From Macquaria australasica (taxonomy: Eukaryota > Chordata > Actinopteri > Centrarchiformes > Percichthyidae), in assembly GCA_005408345.1 (NCBI GenBank), contig SEMN01000490.1, positions 310,001 to 374,000 on the forward strand: a stretch of 64,000 bases of DNA. Reading direction: 5' to 3'. Shown here piece by piece: positions 47,068-58,260 of this stretch. The notes under the pieces were generated by a model, which saw only the letters and a list, made by a program, of their open reading frames with translations, was not told the origin of the DNA and searched no databases. The position numbers were made by a program, and so were the translations under genes. The first letter of the stretch is position 1; each line of letters opens with the position of its first letter.

Positions 47068-47826
47068 TGACAGGAATGGCTAACATGTATAGATCACTGT
47101 AGCCAGTTCACTCTGCCTCCATCTTTTCTACCCTTTCTCCCTTGCAATATGTGACAAATAGTACATGATTCCTCTTAAAGGTTAAAAAAAAAAGCTAAAA
47201 TCCTGTGTAGTGCTCACTGAACTCCTCCTGCTTCATGTTGGTGTTCATGTAAACCAGCAGCAGTGAACACAACAGCTGTGAGCATGTGCCAAAGTCTTTG
47301 GTCGTTCTGTATCTTCCACACGTCATGCACAGATCTCTGATCAATACAAATTGATCACTTGCATGTCTACACGAGTAAAGTCTGTTTGAATCGCACCATT
47401 CTCATGCACATGTTAAATATAAACCAGTGTGTTACAGATGTTTTTCAGTGGAGGATGATCCGAGTCAGTTGTTCTTTGAAAACTGTCTGTAGTTGATTTG
47501 TCACTAAACTGTGTCGCTGTGAACCAACCAGTTTATCATTGTGTAGTGCCACCCCCCCAAGTAAATAGTCAGCAGTCAAAGAAAATAGTGTGATACTTCC
47601 AATATACAAATAAAGAGGCTGTAATGTAGTCTCAAATAAACCGAAATTATCCTAATAAAGTAAAGATACCACCAGAAGTGCATGAGAAAATGTGCTGTTT
47701 AGTAAGGTTGCTACAGTTGCCCACAAATAATAGTGGAAAGTTTAAATTCACTTAATTATTGGATCAATTCCAACAGATAACAGTATTGTAGTATTGATAC
47801 ATTCTATAATAAATATACAATATGAT
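47068..47826. other. Intergenic, nothing recognised
   Basis: AT-rich sequence up to the Gypsy element. No exon or repeat border was found. Confidence 0.5.
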
Positions 47827-48315
47827 TGTCACGAACTTTGACACAGGACCGGCGGACTCAAATGCACGACTCATGAGACCAGAGATTTTAAGTTCCACAG
47901 CAGTTTTACTGAAGTATTTCAATAATCAAACAAAAAGCGCTCACAACGAGGATAATCAAAGTACAACAAAAACACTCACGAAGAGGATAATAAAAAGTAC
48001 AACAAAAAACACTCATGAAGAGGATAAACATGAACACAAAATAAACCTGACAAAGAGGGCATTTGCTGGCACGCTTGGATTGGGGGTCTGTTGACGAGCA
48101 AAAACAAGACGAACTGGCACAGGACAAGGGGAGACGCAGACTATAAATACATGAGGTAGGGGAGAACAGGTGAACACAATCAGGGGCGGGGTAGACAATC
48201 ACACTGGCGGGAAAATCACACAAAGGGAGGAAGTCAGGGTCTGAAACGAGAGGAAAGAGTTACTACACAATAAAACAGGACATGACAAACTTAACAAAGT
48301 TGACGAGACACAACA
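47827..48315 (-). repeat. 3' LTR of the Gypsy element
   Basis: 489 bp. It contains two copies of a 36-38-bp unit (CGAAGAGGATAATAAAAAGT type), against three in the other LTR. The pol stop codon lies within it (48291-48293). Confidence 0.95.
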
Positions 48316-51300
48316 GTACCCCCCCCTCTAGGGCCGACTCCCGACGGCCCAGGAAGCTCTGGATGAGCGTCATAAAAGTCCTTAATCAGTTGATCGTCCA
48401 CAATGAACCGTGACGGGATCCATGACCGCTCCTCTGGACCATAACCCTCCCAGTCCACCAAAAACTGCCGGCCTCGACCACGGTTGCGAACTGCCAGCAG
48501 TTTTTTCACCGTATACACCAGACCGCCATCAACAACCCGGGGGGGTGGAGGGGGTTTGGAGGCGGGCACCAGAGCGCTATCCTTGACCGGCTTGACCCTA
48601 TTCACATGAAATGTGGGGTGGACCTTTAAAGACCTTGGGAGACGTAAACGGACAGAAACAGGGTTAATCACCTTAGCTATGGGGAATGGACCTACAAACC
48701 TCGGAGCCAATTTCCTGGAGTGAACGTGGAGGGGCAAGTCCTTGGTGGCAAGCCACACCCTTTGGCCCGGACGGTAGAGAGGAGCCGGTCGTCGGCGCCG
48801 GTCTGCTGTCGCCTTCATCCGGGCCGAGCTCCGCAAGAGTACCTGCCGAGCCCCGGCCCAAATCCGGCGACAGCGCCTGACCATGGCATGAGCCGAGGGG
48901 ACCGTGACCTCCTTCTCCGTGTCCGGAAACAGAGGAGGCTGGAAGCCGTTGACACATTGGAAAGGGGATAGGCCTGTGGCAGCGGAGGGAAGGGAGTTAT
49001 GCGCGTATTCTACCCAGGTGAGATGTTTACTCCAGGAGACCTGGTTCTGCGATACCAGACAACGTAACCCCGTCTCCAGCTCCTGATTGAGACGCTCCGT
49101 CTGACCGTTCGACTGTGGATGATAACCAGATGATAGACTGACGGTGGCGCCGATGAGCTGACAAAATTCGTTCCAAAACTTTGACACAAACTGTGGGCCC
49201 CTATCCGACACAATGTCCATGGGAAAGCCATGAACCCTGAAGACCTGAGACATCATGACCTCAGCCGTCTCCTTGGCCGAGGGCAACTTAGCTAAGGGGA
49301 TGAAATGGACCATTTTAGAAAAACGGTCCACCACCGTCAAGATGCTCGTGTGTCCTTCCGAAGGTGGTAGTCCGGTCACAAAGTCCACCGAGATGTGCGA
49401 CCACGGCCGATGGGGAACCGGCAAAGGATGCAGCAGTCCGACTTGGGCCCGAGGTGATGACTTGTTCCGTGCGCACACAGGACAAGCTGCCACCTCCCTT
49501 TCCATGGCTGGCCACCAGAATCTCTGTCTTACCACAAACAAGGTTCGCTTGACCCCCGGATGGCACGTGAGCAGGGACGTGTGAGCCCAGTGGATTACCT
49601 TGGAGCGTAAAGACACAGGGACAAACAGACGGTTACTTGGACACCCACTAGGTGCCAGGCTTCCCACATTTGCCTGCTTCACGTCAGATTCTATTTGCCA
49701 AGAAATCACTCCAACCACACGGTTTCGTGGAAGGATTGTTTCAGGTTCCTTGGCAATTGGCTCCGGGTCAAAAAGGCGGGACAACGCATCTGGTTTGCCA
49801 TTCTGTGAACCTGGTCGAAAAGAAATGGTGAAATGAAAACGGTTAAAAAACAAAGTCCATCTCGCCTGGCGAGAATTAAGTCTCTTAGCTTTCCTGAGGT
49901 ATTCTAAATTCTTGTGGTCTGTCCAAACTAAAAAAGGATGCACTGCCCCCTCCAACAGGTGTCTCCACTCTTCCAGTGCTGTCTTGACCGCTAATAGTTC
50001 TTTGTTTCCTACATCATAATTCTTTTCTGCGGGGGTTAACTTACGCGACAGGTACGCGCAGGGGTGCATCCGGTTGTCTTTCACGGACCTCTGAGACAGC
50101 ACTGCCCCAATACCTTCATTGGAGGCGTCGACCTCCACCACGAATTGTCTTTTAGTGTCGGGGACTGTGAGTACTGGTGCCGTGGAGAATCTCCCCTTAA
50201 GGTCCTGAAAGGCTTTCTCAGCCTGAGAGTTCCACTGAAACGGCACTTTGGAAGAGGTGAGAGCGTGAAGTGGAGCAGCAATGGCGCTAAAGTTGCGAGT
50301 GAATTTTCTATAAAAGTTGGCAAACCCCAGAAACTGTTGAACCTTTTTTCGACTGTCTGGGATAGGCCAACTTGCCACAGCACTGACCTTAGCAGGATCC
50401 ATTTGTATCTGGTTGTTAGTGATGTACCCCAGAAATGCCACTGAATCCGTATGAAAATCACACTTTTCGGCCTTCACATACAGCTGATTGTCCAACAGTT
50501 TCTGGAGCACCTGCCGGACATGACCTATATGGGACTTAAGGTCTGGTGAGAAAATCAAAATGTCATCCAAATAGACAAACACAAATTCATTCAAACAATC
50601 TCGTAATACATCATTCACCAGATTCTGGAAAACTGCGGGAGCGTTACAAAGTCCAAAAGGCATGACTAGATACTCGTAGTGTCCGCTAGGGGTGTTAAAC
50701 CCCGTTTTCCACTTGTCGCCTTCTCTGATCCGGACGAGGTGATGCGCATTTCTTAAGTCCAATTTGGTGTACACCTTTGCATTCTGTAACAGTTCAAAAG
50801 CGGATGAGATCAAGGGTAGTGGATATCTGTTTTTTACTGTGATGTCATTGAGAGGGCTATAGTCTATGCAGGGTCTGAGGGAACCATCTTTCTTGCCTAC
50901 AAAGAAAAATCCTGCTCCAGCTGGAGAGGATGAGTGACGGATGATCCCTGCCTTTAATGAGTTGGTGATGTATTCGTCCATCGCCTCTCTCTCTGGCCTG
51001 GAGATGGAGTAGAGACGCCCCTTAGGAATGGGCGCTCCAGGCAGTAAGTCTATAGCACAGTCAAAAGAGCGGTGAGGGGGAAGAGACAGTGCTTTGGTCT
51101 TGCTAAAGACTTCCTTCAAGTCATGGTAACAGGATGGGACGATGGACAAGTCAGGGAAATCTGAGTTATGGTCGGTCTTAACTGTCGTTATTAAGCTCTG
51201 GGAAAAATCTAGTTGTGCCTCTTGAGCTATCCCGCATTTCTGTGTACACTCTTTCCCCCACCCTTTAATCTTGCCTGAACTCCAGTCAACGTGGGGGTTG

Positions 51301-52070
51301 TGTTCTTTTAACCATGGGAACCCTAAAATTAGGGGATATTGAGCTGACGTGAATAAATGAAACTGTAGAATCTCTGTATGGTTCCCCTCTAAAGTTATTT
51401 GCACCGGTTCAGTCTTATGAGTCACTCGGAATAACAAACTACCATCCAAAGCACTGGCATTAACTGGGGTGTCCAAGAGGACAGTCTTAACCTGCAGCTG
51501 CTGAGCCAATTCCCAGTCCATAAAATTCTCATCTGCCCCAGAGTCAATTAGCACCCCCTTAATTATTCTCTGATTATTGATAGAGATTATTACCTGCGTC
51601 ATAGGGCGAGGAGGATAGTTCAATGAGGACTTGCTCACCAGCGCCCTCCTCATAGCTGGTGAGCTCGATCTTTTACTGGACAGGTGATGTTTCGATGACC
51701 CAGTTGACCGCAGTAAAAACAGCTTCCCTCTTGTAGGCGTCGCTGTCTCTCCTCGGGTGAAATCCTGGTCCTCCCCAGCTGCATTAGCTCCTCTGCAGCC
51801 GGTGCCGTCGCCGATCTCCCGGCTCCTGGGGATAAGGAAGGCGACGGTGTCCCGGGGAAGTGCATTCCTGGCGCTGCTCCTCGACGACGGGGAAGAGGAA
51901 GTGCGGTCCGTAGTCGTTCTCTTTCCCGTTCTCAGAGGCGATTGTCCACCCGTATTGCCATGGCGATGAGAGTCTCTAGGTCCTGTGGTAACTCCAGAGG
52001 TGCTAGTTGGTCTTTGATGGGCTCCGCAAGCCCGTTCATAAAAGCGTCCATTAGAGCAGGAGAGTTCCAA
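48291..52070 (-). CDS. pol: Gypsy pol polyprotein: protease, RT, RNase H, integrase, chromodomain
   Basis: The open frame of 1259 codons overlaps gag in the -1 frame, so its real product probably begins by -1 ribosomal frameshift rather than at its first ATG. Seen in order (numbered from the first Met): protease IDSGAD (D176), RT motif A LDLRNAHH (437-444) and YLDD (500-503), RNase H VEVDAS (D648), integrase zinc residues H830, H837, C863, C866 with PVCARNK, catalytic D896, D956 and E992 (VDFVTG, SDRGPQF, GQTERLN), and a C-terminal chromodomain at about 1184-1234 (FLVDWEGYGPEERSWIP). Chromodomains steer integration in chromoviruses. The reading frame ends inside the 3' LTR. All catalytic residues are present, so the enzyme could be functional. 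Confidence 0.95.
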   Translation of the reverse strand: MELSCSNGRFYERACGAHQRPTSTSGVTTGPRDSHRHGNTGGQSPLRTGKRTTTDRTSSSPSSRSSARNALPRDTVAFLIPRSREIGDGTGCRGANAAGEDQDFTRGETATPTRGKLFLLRSTGSSKHHLSSKRSSSPAMRRALVSKSSLNYPPRPMTQVIISINNQRIIKGVLIDSGADENFMDWELAQQLQVKTVLLDTPVNASALDGSLLFRVTHKTEPVQITLEGNHTEILQFHLFTSAQYPLILGFPWLKEHNPHVDWSSGKIKGWGKECTQKCGIAQEAQLDFSQSLITTVKTDHNSDFPDLSIVPSCYHDLKEVFSKTKALSLPPHRSFDCAIDLLPGAPIPKGRLYSISRPEREAMDEYITNSLKAGIIRHSSSPAGAGFFFVGKKDGSLRPCIDYSPLNDITVKNRYPLPLISSAFELLQNAKVYTKLDLRNAHHLVRIREGDKWKTGFNTPSGHYEYLVMPFGLCNAPAVFQNLVNDVLRDCLNEFVFVYLDDILIFSPDLKSHIGHVRQVLQKLLDNQLYVKAEKCDFHTDSVAFLGYITNNQIQMDPAKVSAVASWPIPDSRKKVQQFLGFANFYRKFTRNFSAIAAPLHALTSSKVPFQWNSQAEKAFQDLKGRFSTAPVLTVPDTKRQFVVEVDASNEGIGAVLSQRSVKDNRMHPCAYLSRKLTPAEKNYDVGNKELLAVKTALEEWRHLLEGAVHPFLVWTDHKNLEYLRKAKRLNSRQARWTLFFNRFHFTISFRPGSQNGKPDALSRLFDPEPIAKEPETILPRNRVVGVISWQIESDVKQANVGSLAPSGCPSNRLFVPVSLRSKVIHWAHTSLLTCHPGVKRTLFVVRQRFWWPAMEREVAACPVCARNKSSPRAQVGLLHPLPVPHRPWSHISVDFVTGLPPSEGHTSILTVVDRFSKMVHFIPLAKLPSAKETAEVMMSQVFRVHGFPMDIVSDRGPQFVSKFWNEFCQLIGATVSLSSGYHPQSNGQTERLNQELETGLRCLVSQNQVSWSKHLTWVEYAHNSLPSAATGLSPFQCVNGFQPPLFPDTEKEVTVPSAHAMVRRCRRIWAGARQVLLRSSARMKATADRRRRPAPLYRPGQRVWLATKDLPLHVHSRKLAPRFVGPFPIAKVINPVSVRLRLPRSLKVHPTFHVNRVKPVKDSALVPASKPPPPPRVVDGGLVYTVKKLLAVRNRGRGRQFLVDWEGYGPEERSWIPSRFIVDDQLIKDFYDAHPELPGPSGVGPRGGGTVVSRQLC
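48316..48328 (-). promoter_or_regulatory. Polypurine tract
   Basis: On the - strand GAGGGGGGGGTAC lies directly before the 3' LTR (TGTTGTGTC), the usual place for plus-strand DNA priming. Confidence 0.7.
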
Positions 52071-52702
52071 CCACTATCGGCAGCCACGGTTCGGAACTCA
52101 ATGGCGTAATCGACCACCTGCCGGGAACGCTGCTGGATCTGTAGCAGGAGTCTAGAAGCCTCCCGGGCAGGTGAAGTGTGATCGAATATCCTGCTCATGG
52201 CTTCTTTGAATGCTTCAAGTGAAAAGCAGATCTCAGAGTTTCTTGCCCACTCTGCGGTGGCCCAAGCGGCCGCTCTACCAGTTAAATGTGATACTATAAA
52301 CGCCACTTTAGCCTGCTCAGACACAAAAGCAGTGGGATTATGTATAAAATGTAAATCGCATTGTACCAAAAAAGATCTACAGTCACCGGAAATCCCAGAA
52401 AATCTCTCCGGGGAAGCTAGCCTTAGAGCAGGGATGGCTGCATGACTCCTGGTGGGTGCTGCGGGTGAAGTCTCGGTGGGTGGTGTTGCCGAGGCTACGG
52501 CACCCAGGTGCGCCAGGACCTGGTGGAGTTGTCCTGCTAATAGGTTTACTTGCGCGGTTACTGTGCCTTGGAACTCTCCCTGCAGCTCGGTGAGACTTCT
52601 TACTCCTTGGCTGATGGTGTTTAACTGAGTCTCATGCTGGTATAGCATGGTGCCCTGTGCAGAGAGAGCCTGCTGCAGTCTTTTCGAGTCGGCTGAGTCC
52701 AT
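51650..52702 (-). pseudogene. gag: Gypsy gag, one in-frame TGA
   Basis: It probably starts at ATG 52702-52700 (MDSADSK), 18 bases past the 5' LTR; the same frame is open further upstream into the LTR. An N-terminal coiled region (LSAQGTMLYQHETQLNTISQ) is followed by the capsid core FSGISGDCRSFLVQCDLHF and RQVVDYAIEFRTVAADSGW, like sushi gag proteins from which mammalian PEG10/RTL genes arose. After VDNRL a TGA interrupts, then the same frame stays open to a zinc knuckle CFYCGQLGHRNITC and ends AHQL. A CGA to TGA change at a CpG would explain the stop, but this is inferred. Without it, or without readthrough, the zinc knuckle and frameshifted pol would not be made. Confidence 0.9.
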
Positions 52703-52707
52703 ATCTT

Positions 52708-52720
52708 GGCCAGTTCGTTC
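52708..52720 (-). promoter_or_regulatory. Primer-binding site, probably for self-priming
   Basis: Directly after the 5' LTR the - strand reads GAACGAACTGGCC. Ten of these bases (ACGAACTGGC, 52718-52709) are complementary to GCCAGTTCGT in the LTR (53050-53041), which begins 31 bases after the TATA-like box, where transcription should start. No match to a common tRNA 3' end was evident. Confidence 0.6.
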
Positions 52721-53247
52721 TGTCACGAACTTTGACACAGGACCGGCGGACTCAAATGCACGACTCATGAGACCAGAGATTTTAAGTTCCACAGCAGTTT
52801 TACTGAAGTATTTCAATAATCAAACAAAAAGCGCTCACAACGAGGATAATCAAAGTACAACAAAAACACTCACGAAGAGGATAATAAAAAGTACAACAAA
52901 AAACACTCATGAAGAGGATAATCAAAAAGTACAACAAAAAACACTCACGAAGAGGATAAACATGAACACAAAATAAACCTGACAAAGAGGGCATTTGCTG
53001 GCACGCTTGGATTGGGGGTCTGTTGACGAGCAAAAACAAGACGAACTGGCACAGGACAAGGGGAGACGCAGACTATAAATACATGAGGTAGGGGAGAACA
53101 GGTGAACACAATCAGGGGCGGGGTAGACAATCACACTGGCGGGAAAATCACACAAAGGGAGGAAGTCAGGGTCTGAAACGAGAGGAAAGAGTTACTACAC
53201 AATAAAACAGGACATGACAAACTTAACAAAGTTGACGAGACACAACA
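52721..53247 (-). repeat. 5' LTR of the Gypsy element
   Basis: 527 bp, with three 36-38-bp internal repeats against two in the 3' LTR. TATTTATA lies at 53081-53074 on the - strand. Confidence 0.95.
53074..53081 (-). promoter_or_regulatory. TATA-like box of the Gypsy LTR promoter
   Basis: TATTTATA on the - strand. The transcript would begin about 30 bases on, near 53050, at the start of GCCAGTTCGT. Confidence 0.5.
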
Positions 53248-53252
53248 ATGAT

Positions 53253-53718
53253 TAAACAAAGGTCATCGTATCCATCATATTAGAGGTGAATGTCACTAAC
53301 TCTCTCTTATATGATTTTTATTATCAGCTGGGCTTATTGACAATCCAATATTTAATCTAACTCTCACTGACTTACCCTCACACACTCACAGAGAGTAAGT
53401 CTTGTGTTTGGGTTGCTGGGTTGACAGACCTGAAATGACATTTTCTGTGTGTTTTAGCTTATGATCTACTTTGAGTGGGTTTTCATCTTGAGCAATCTCC
53501 CTGTGTGTCAGCGCACTTTTACCTTCACAAGTCTTCATTATTTGATTACTTGTAACAGTGATAAAAGGGAGACTTGGCTGTACAGTGAGATAGCCAATAT
53601 ACCTCCATAATTCAATTTGATCACACTAAACTCTCCTCCACTGAGAGACGTAGCTTCCCCTCTTCTAACCCATCAGTCCAACACTTAACCATATCAGTCT
53701 GGGGTTGAGTCTGTCACA

Positions 53719-53767
<49 letters not shown>

Positions 53768-56700
53768 CATTAGGCTTATTTCTGTGTGTTTTCTATATAG
53801 GTGCATCTAAATGTCAATTGAAAAATCATCAGTGCAACTGCAAAATGGAGGTTTGAATTCCTCAATGTACAGGGTGCCATACGTTAATGAGAGGTGAAGG
53901 GTAAAATTGAATAATGCCAAAAAGAATTCCCGTGGTATCAGACAGAGAGAGTGGAGGGAGGAGGGGAAACGGTCATGCATAAACATTTCTGTCAGTGCTG
54001 GATATCATCCTGAGCACCCTCAGTACAATTGGCTCCTCTTTAAATGTAATGTATTCCAATAGAGAACACACTGTAAGGACAATGGCTCCACACACAGCTA
54101 AAGTGATATTTGTGCCTTGCTCTCTGCTTTGTTTTTCCATAAAGAAAATGAAGGATAGAAGGGCAATCTGTTAAGAAGCAAGTGAGCCTGCACAATATAA
54201 GCTTTCTAAAGTGCAATTTGCATCTCTACCCAAGGGTGAAGCTTTTTTTCTTTTTCTTATTCTGCCTGGTGCCGTTTGGACTGCTTCATCTGAATTTGAA
54301 GGAAGCACATCTAAATCCCAGCACAGCGATATGAAGCACCCTCGTGGCAAGGTGCCACCAGCACTGTTTGTGTTCCTCTAGCTGGTGCCATTAAGCACTC
54401 TTAGCAAAACAAATCTTTTCTTACTTACTGCAAACACTCACTGCATACTTTCATTTACAGCCTTCCAAGGCTAACACTCGACACCTGCAGCCCATTACAC
54501 AGTGTAAATTCTACACTAAACACTGCCTTCAAACAAGTTGGTTTGAAACTAAAAGCTGCTTCTTTGATTGGTCCATGACCATGTGTGTTTAGTACGTAGT
54601 GTATGATTCCAATAGTATGATCTGTATGTCTATAAGACAATATATTTTTGATTAGAATGTTTCTTACATATAACCTAAATTAATAATGTAATCTCACTGA
54701 GATCAAGACCTCTTTTGCAAGAGAGACCTGAGTGCAGCAGACAAAACAAGCAGAGAGCATTAGCAGTCACACAAAAGAACTTACATAGAGTAAGCATTAG
54801 AAACAATCACACAAACACACTCTAAAAGTCCACAAATAACAGTTTTAAATCACCCAGTGGGATGAGACATGCTGGTTTTAAAGTCCTTTGTAATTTATTC
54901 CATTTATGTGATATAAAGTTGGGTATCTAGAGTTAACTGGTCCTGAGATCTGAGGTCTTTCCCAATACAGAATACACCAAGTTCACACTCACTTTCTTGG
55001 GAGTTTAAACTTGCCAAGTTCAACCCTCGAGTCCAGGGTACTGTAATATTACCCTGTGCTGTAGTAGACAGTTTCACCACTTGATGTTACTGTTATTTTG
55101 CATCATTTTCTGCGACAGTATTTTGGTTAGTGTGGACTTTACGCCAGAGTAGCTAAGATGAACCTTAAGTCTCTGTGGTGCAACCAAACATCAACACAGT
55201 TTTAGTATCAAACTAATTAGTTTCAACGTATCGTTTAGTGTGGACTTTGCACCCTAACTTAAGAGGGAACTTGCGTATAGCTGGTGCAACAGGCTGCTGT
55301 TGTGTAACAAAATAAGGTCAACTCAAAGGTCTGCTTTGAGTCAACTCAAAGCTTTTTCTGAGCTTTCAACAGCTTGGACGATGACATGCTATCAACAGGT
55401 AGAACTGTTATCGTCACTGTAATATATATTTGCTGTAACATGAAATCTAAGATCATACACCACACAGCCTCTCTTCCTTTTAACTTCAACCGGTTGGGAC
55501 CTGTCTACGTCATGAAACTTATATAAAAAAGACTAATAAATGTCAGTCAGTCTCCCCCATGTTTCCTGACCCACACACTACACAGCCACGAGGCCACGCC
55601 TCCAACAGTTGTTGTTCCCTCACTCGTTGCATTATTTAAATTTTGCTGGGGTTACACTTTATTGGGTTTACTTTATTTTTAAGTATGTTAAATCTCAACC
55701 CTCAACTCAATTGGGCATAAAAAGCCTCATATCTTGTTAAATTTAAACATGAAGACAACATGGAAGGAACTTTACACACAAAATGCTCACATATTGACCC
55801 CTTTTTACACAAATTTTCATGGTCCTAGGAATGAGTCCACATCGCCATTTTGGCATCTTGCAAAGGCAACAAATTGCAGCCTTGGCTTGCCATATTTTAT
55901 TATTTATTATACATTTATCGGATTCTGTTTATTTTAGAGCCCCTGAAATTTGGTGTAACATCAATCAAAGACTGTATTTTTATACAGTTTAAGTATTTAA
56001 GTATAGAAACATCCATACTTTGGGGGACTGCCTGGGGCCCCAAAACCACCCATTGTGCACTTTTTTCCATTTTCAGGCCAGTAATAACAAATAGGGCATC
56101 TGCTTGTGCCTTTCAATCATTTGGATCTGTTGCACAACATTTTGTCTGTGCCCCTACCAAATGGCATGGGTCTAGGAGTTATTTATGTCTTTATATATAT
56201 TTATATTTATTATATATAGTTTTTAGGGGGTGAAAATGACAACATTCCCAGTGGCAAAAAACTATGCAATTCTCAAAATTCAGTCAAAATATTTTACAGA
56301 ACAGTTAACTTGGTGTATTTAAAGTTTTGACCCAGTGAAAATCTATAAGCTGAAATAAATGTATTTCTTGGCTATTATTTTGAAATGATATCTTATTTAA
56401 ATAAAGTAGATACCCTGTTGACTTAACACAAGAAATGTATGGTAACATGAAATATGTGGAGTTGGATTTCCTTGCAGGGGGCAGAAAAAACTACAACCCT
56501 AAATTACTGACATGCAAGGACAATGCAATGCAAGGCAGATTAACATGGGGTTTATTCAGAACACAGATAATCTCTGCAATTATTACAAATAACATTAGGG
56601 ACCCCAGTTACACGGGTCCTATGTGAATAGTAAGGGTTTCTCTGTAAACAAGCCTTTGTTCAGTCTTAAGATTAACTGATGCAGTAGGCAGCAGGTCTCT

Positions 56701-57256
56701 AAAGACAGAGAAATAATAAACTCTTTGAATCTTGTAAATGTGATTTTATCAGTAACATTGTGTTGGCCTTTTGTCCTGTGAAGTTGTACGCTACTTTGTT
56801 ACCATTTAAAAACATGTTTTTTTTAACTATTATTGCGTGAAACCAGTGTAAAAAAGCACCAAGTCTGCTCTCTGTCATGATGTGTTGCTGATGTAGGACA
56901 GTGTCTGATGCAGTTGTAATGTTTAATAAATCTTCACAGGCAGCAATGATGCATGGATTATTTACAGCACAGGGAGTGTTTATCCGATAGGCCACAGAGA
57001 CGGCTTAACCAGACACCATTTCTCTCAGTGTCCTGTGGCATTTCACTTATTGATAATTTATGTGGAAAAAGCATTGTGCTCAGATTAGTAGTAGAAGAGT
57101 AATCACAATTTATAGCCTTAAAAGGGCAGGCCATCAGGCCACTCGTACAGTACAGGATGAAGAAAAATACCACAAGAAAACGGCCACAAGATCCCAAACA
57201 CTGGGATTTCTCTATCAGACAGGAAGCACAGATTTAAAAGGAACTAGGGACAAGTA
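53253..57256. other. Intergenic with a long (AC)n tract
   Basis: No coding exon was recognised. (AC)n lies at 53722-53766. The sequence is AT-rich, with incidental short open frames only. Confidence 0.5.
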
Positions 57257-57599
57257 TATAAGACCAGAGGTGGGAGGTAATGTTGTATTTACTTGGTTAC
57301 ACATACCTGAGTAACTTTTTTGAGTAAATTATACTTGTTGGAGTAGTTTTAGTGCAGCTTACTTCTTACTTTCTACAGAAAAATCCATACTTTTACTCTG
57401 TACTACTTGGATACTCATCACGCTTCTTTTATTAAAGCCTATTTATTATTTTATGCGTTGCAAGTTCTGTAAAAAGGCTAGTCTGCTACAAACGTTACAT
57501 ACGTATCTCACTAACATTACATAACTAATGTACGTAAGTTAAAATAAGTCAAGGTTGACTTTTGGTTTCACACGGGACACAAACAGCGGTCTCCTGGGT

Positions 57600-57735
57600 G
57601 AAAGCACCTTGCATGGCAGCTCCGTCACCATCGGTGTGTGAATGTGTATGTGAATGGGTGAATGAGACCAATCTGTAAAACACTTTGGGAACTGTTAAGA
57701 TTGAAAAGTGAAGTCCATTTATCCATTTATTCAGT
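57600..57735 (+). mobile_element. Short 3' end of a fish LINE/SINE-type repeat, nested
   Basis: GTGTGTGAATGTGTATGTGA, ATGGGTGAATGAGACC, AAAACACTTTGGG and AAGTCCATTTATCCATTTAT follow in the order seen in a very common fish retroelement tail. Family from memory. Confidence 0.5.
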
Positions 57736-57747
57736 AGATACTCTTAA

Positions 57748-58260
57748 GCCAAGTTCAGACCAAAGATTCACGACGAGACGAGTTGAAACTTGCAACTACT
57801 TGCAATGCACCAGTCTGCAACGTTCTGAAACCTGCCAGTTTACACCAATGACTAGACAAAACGGTGTATCGTTTCCATAGCAACGACTCTCTGTACTTCC
57901 GTTCTAACTGCTGGCTTTTCAGGCGTTTTTTGTAGCTGGATATAATTTGTAGCGTCTTAAAATATGAATGAGGATAGTGAGTTACTTGCTACAGTTGCAT
58001 TTCTAGTATTGATGAAACAGCGAAAACATAAAAAACGAGAGGGTCGAGGTGACTTTGCTATGAGCTGATTGGCTGTTGAAACAGGTGACCTGCCTTACGT
58101 TCTAAAACCAGCCGCTGACGACTTGACAAGCTGAGTCTCAGGCGACGCCATCAGCCGGCGTGAGTCGAGCTGAGACGGGCCGGTTCATACCACTGCAACT
58201 TTTCCCTGAGACGTTCTAAAACGGTTTTGTCTCGTCGCAAATCTTTGGTCTGAACTGGCC
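57748..58260. mobile_element. MITE nested within the hAT-like element
   Basis: The left end GCCAAGTTCAGACCAAAGAT with CGACGAGAC pairs with the right end GTCTCGTCG and ATCTTTGGTCTGAACTGGC. The inverted ends are about 30 bp with a few mismatches, 513 bp apart. TACTC occurs near both outer borders (57737 and 58264) and may be a target duplication. Confidence 0.65.

Larger units (their letters stand above)
47827..53247 (-). mobile_element. Chromodomain Ty3/Gypsy LTR retrotransposon, Tf1/sushi-like, nearly intact
   Basis: The element is 5421 bp, flanked by ATGAT on both sides (47822-47826 and 53248-53252). The LTRs run TGTCACG to CACAACA on the + strand and are nearly identical apart from one 38-bp repeat unit. 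The order on the - strand is 5' LTR, primer site, gag, pol (protease, RT, RNase H, integrase, chromodomain), polypurine tract, 3' LTR. Pol is open for 1259 codons; gag has one in-frame TGA. Near-identical LTRs point to recent insertion. Confidence 0.95.

Noticed and set aside
49255..50444. Several + strand open frames of 78-126 codons
   Set aside because: They are antisense shadows of the Gypsy pol frame.
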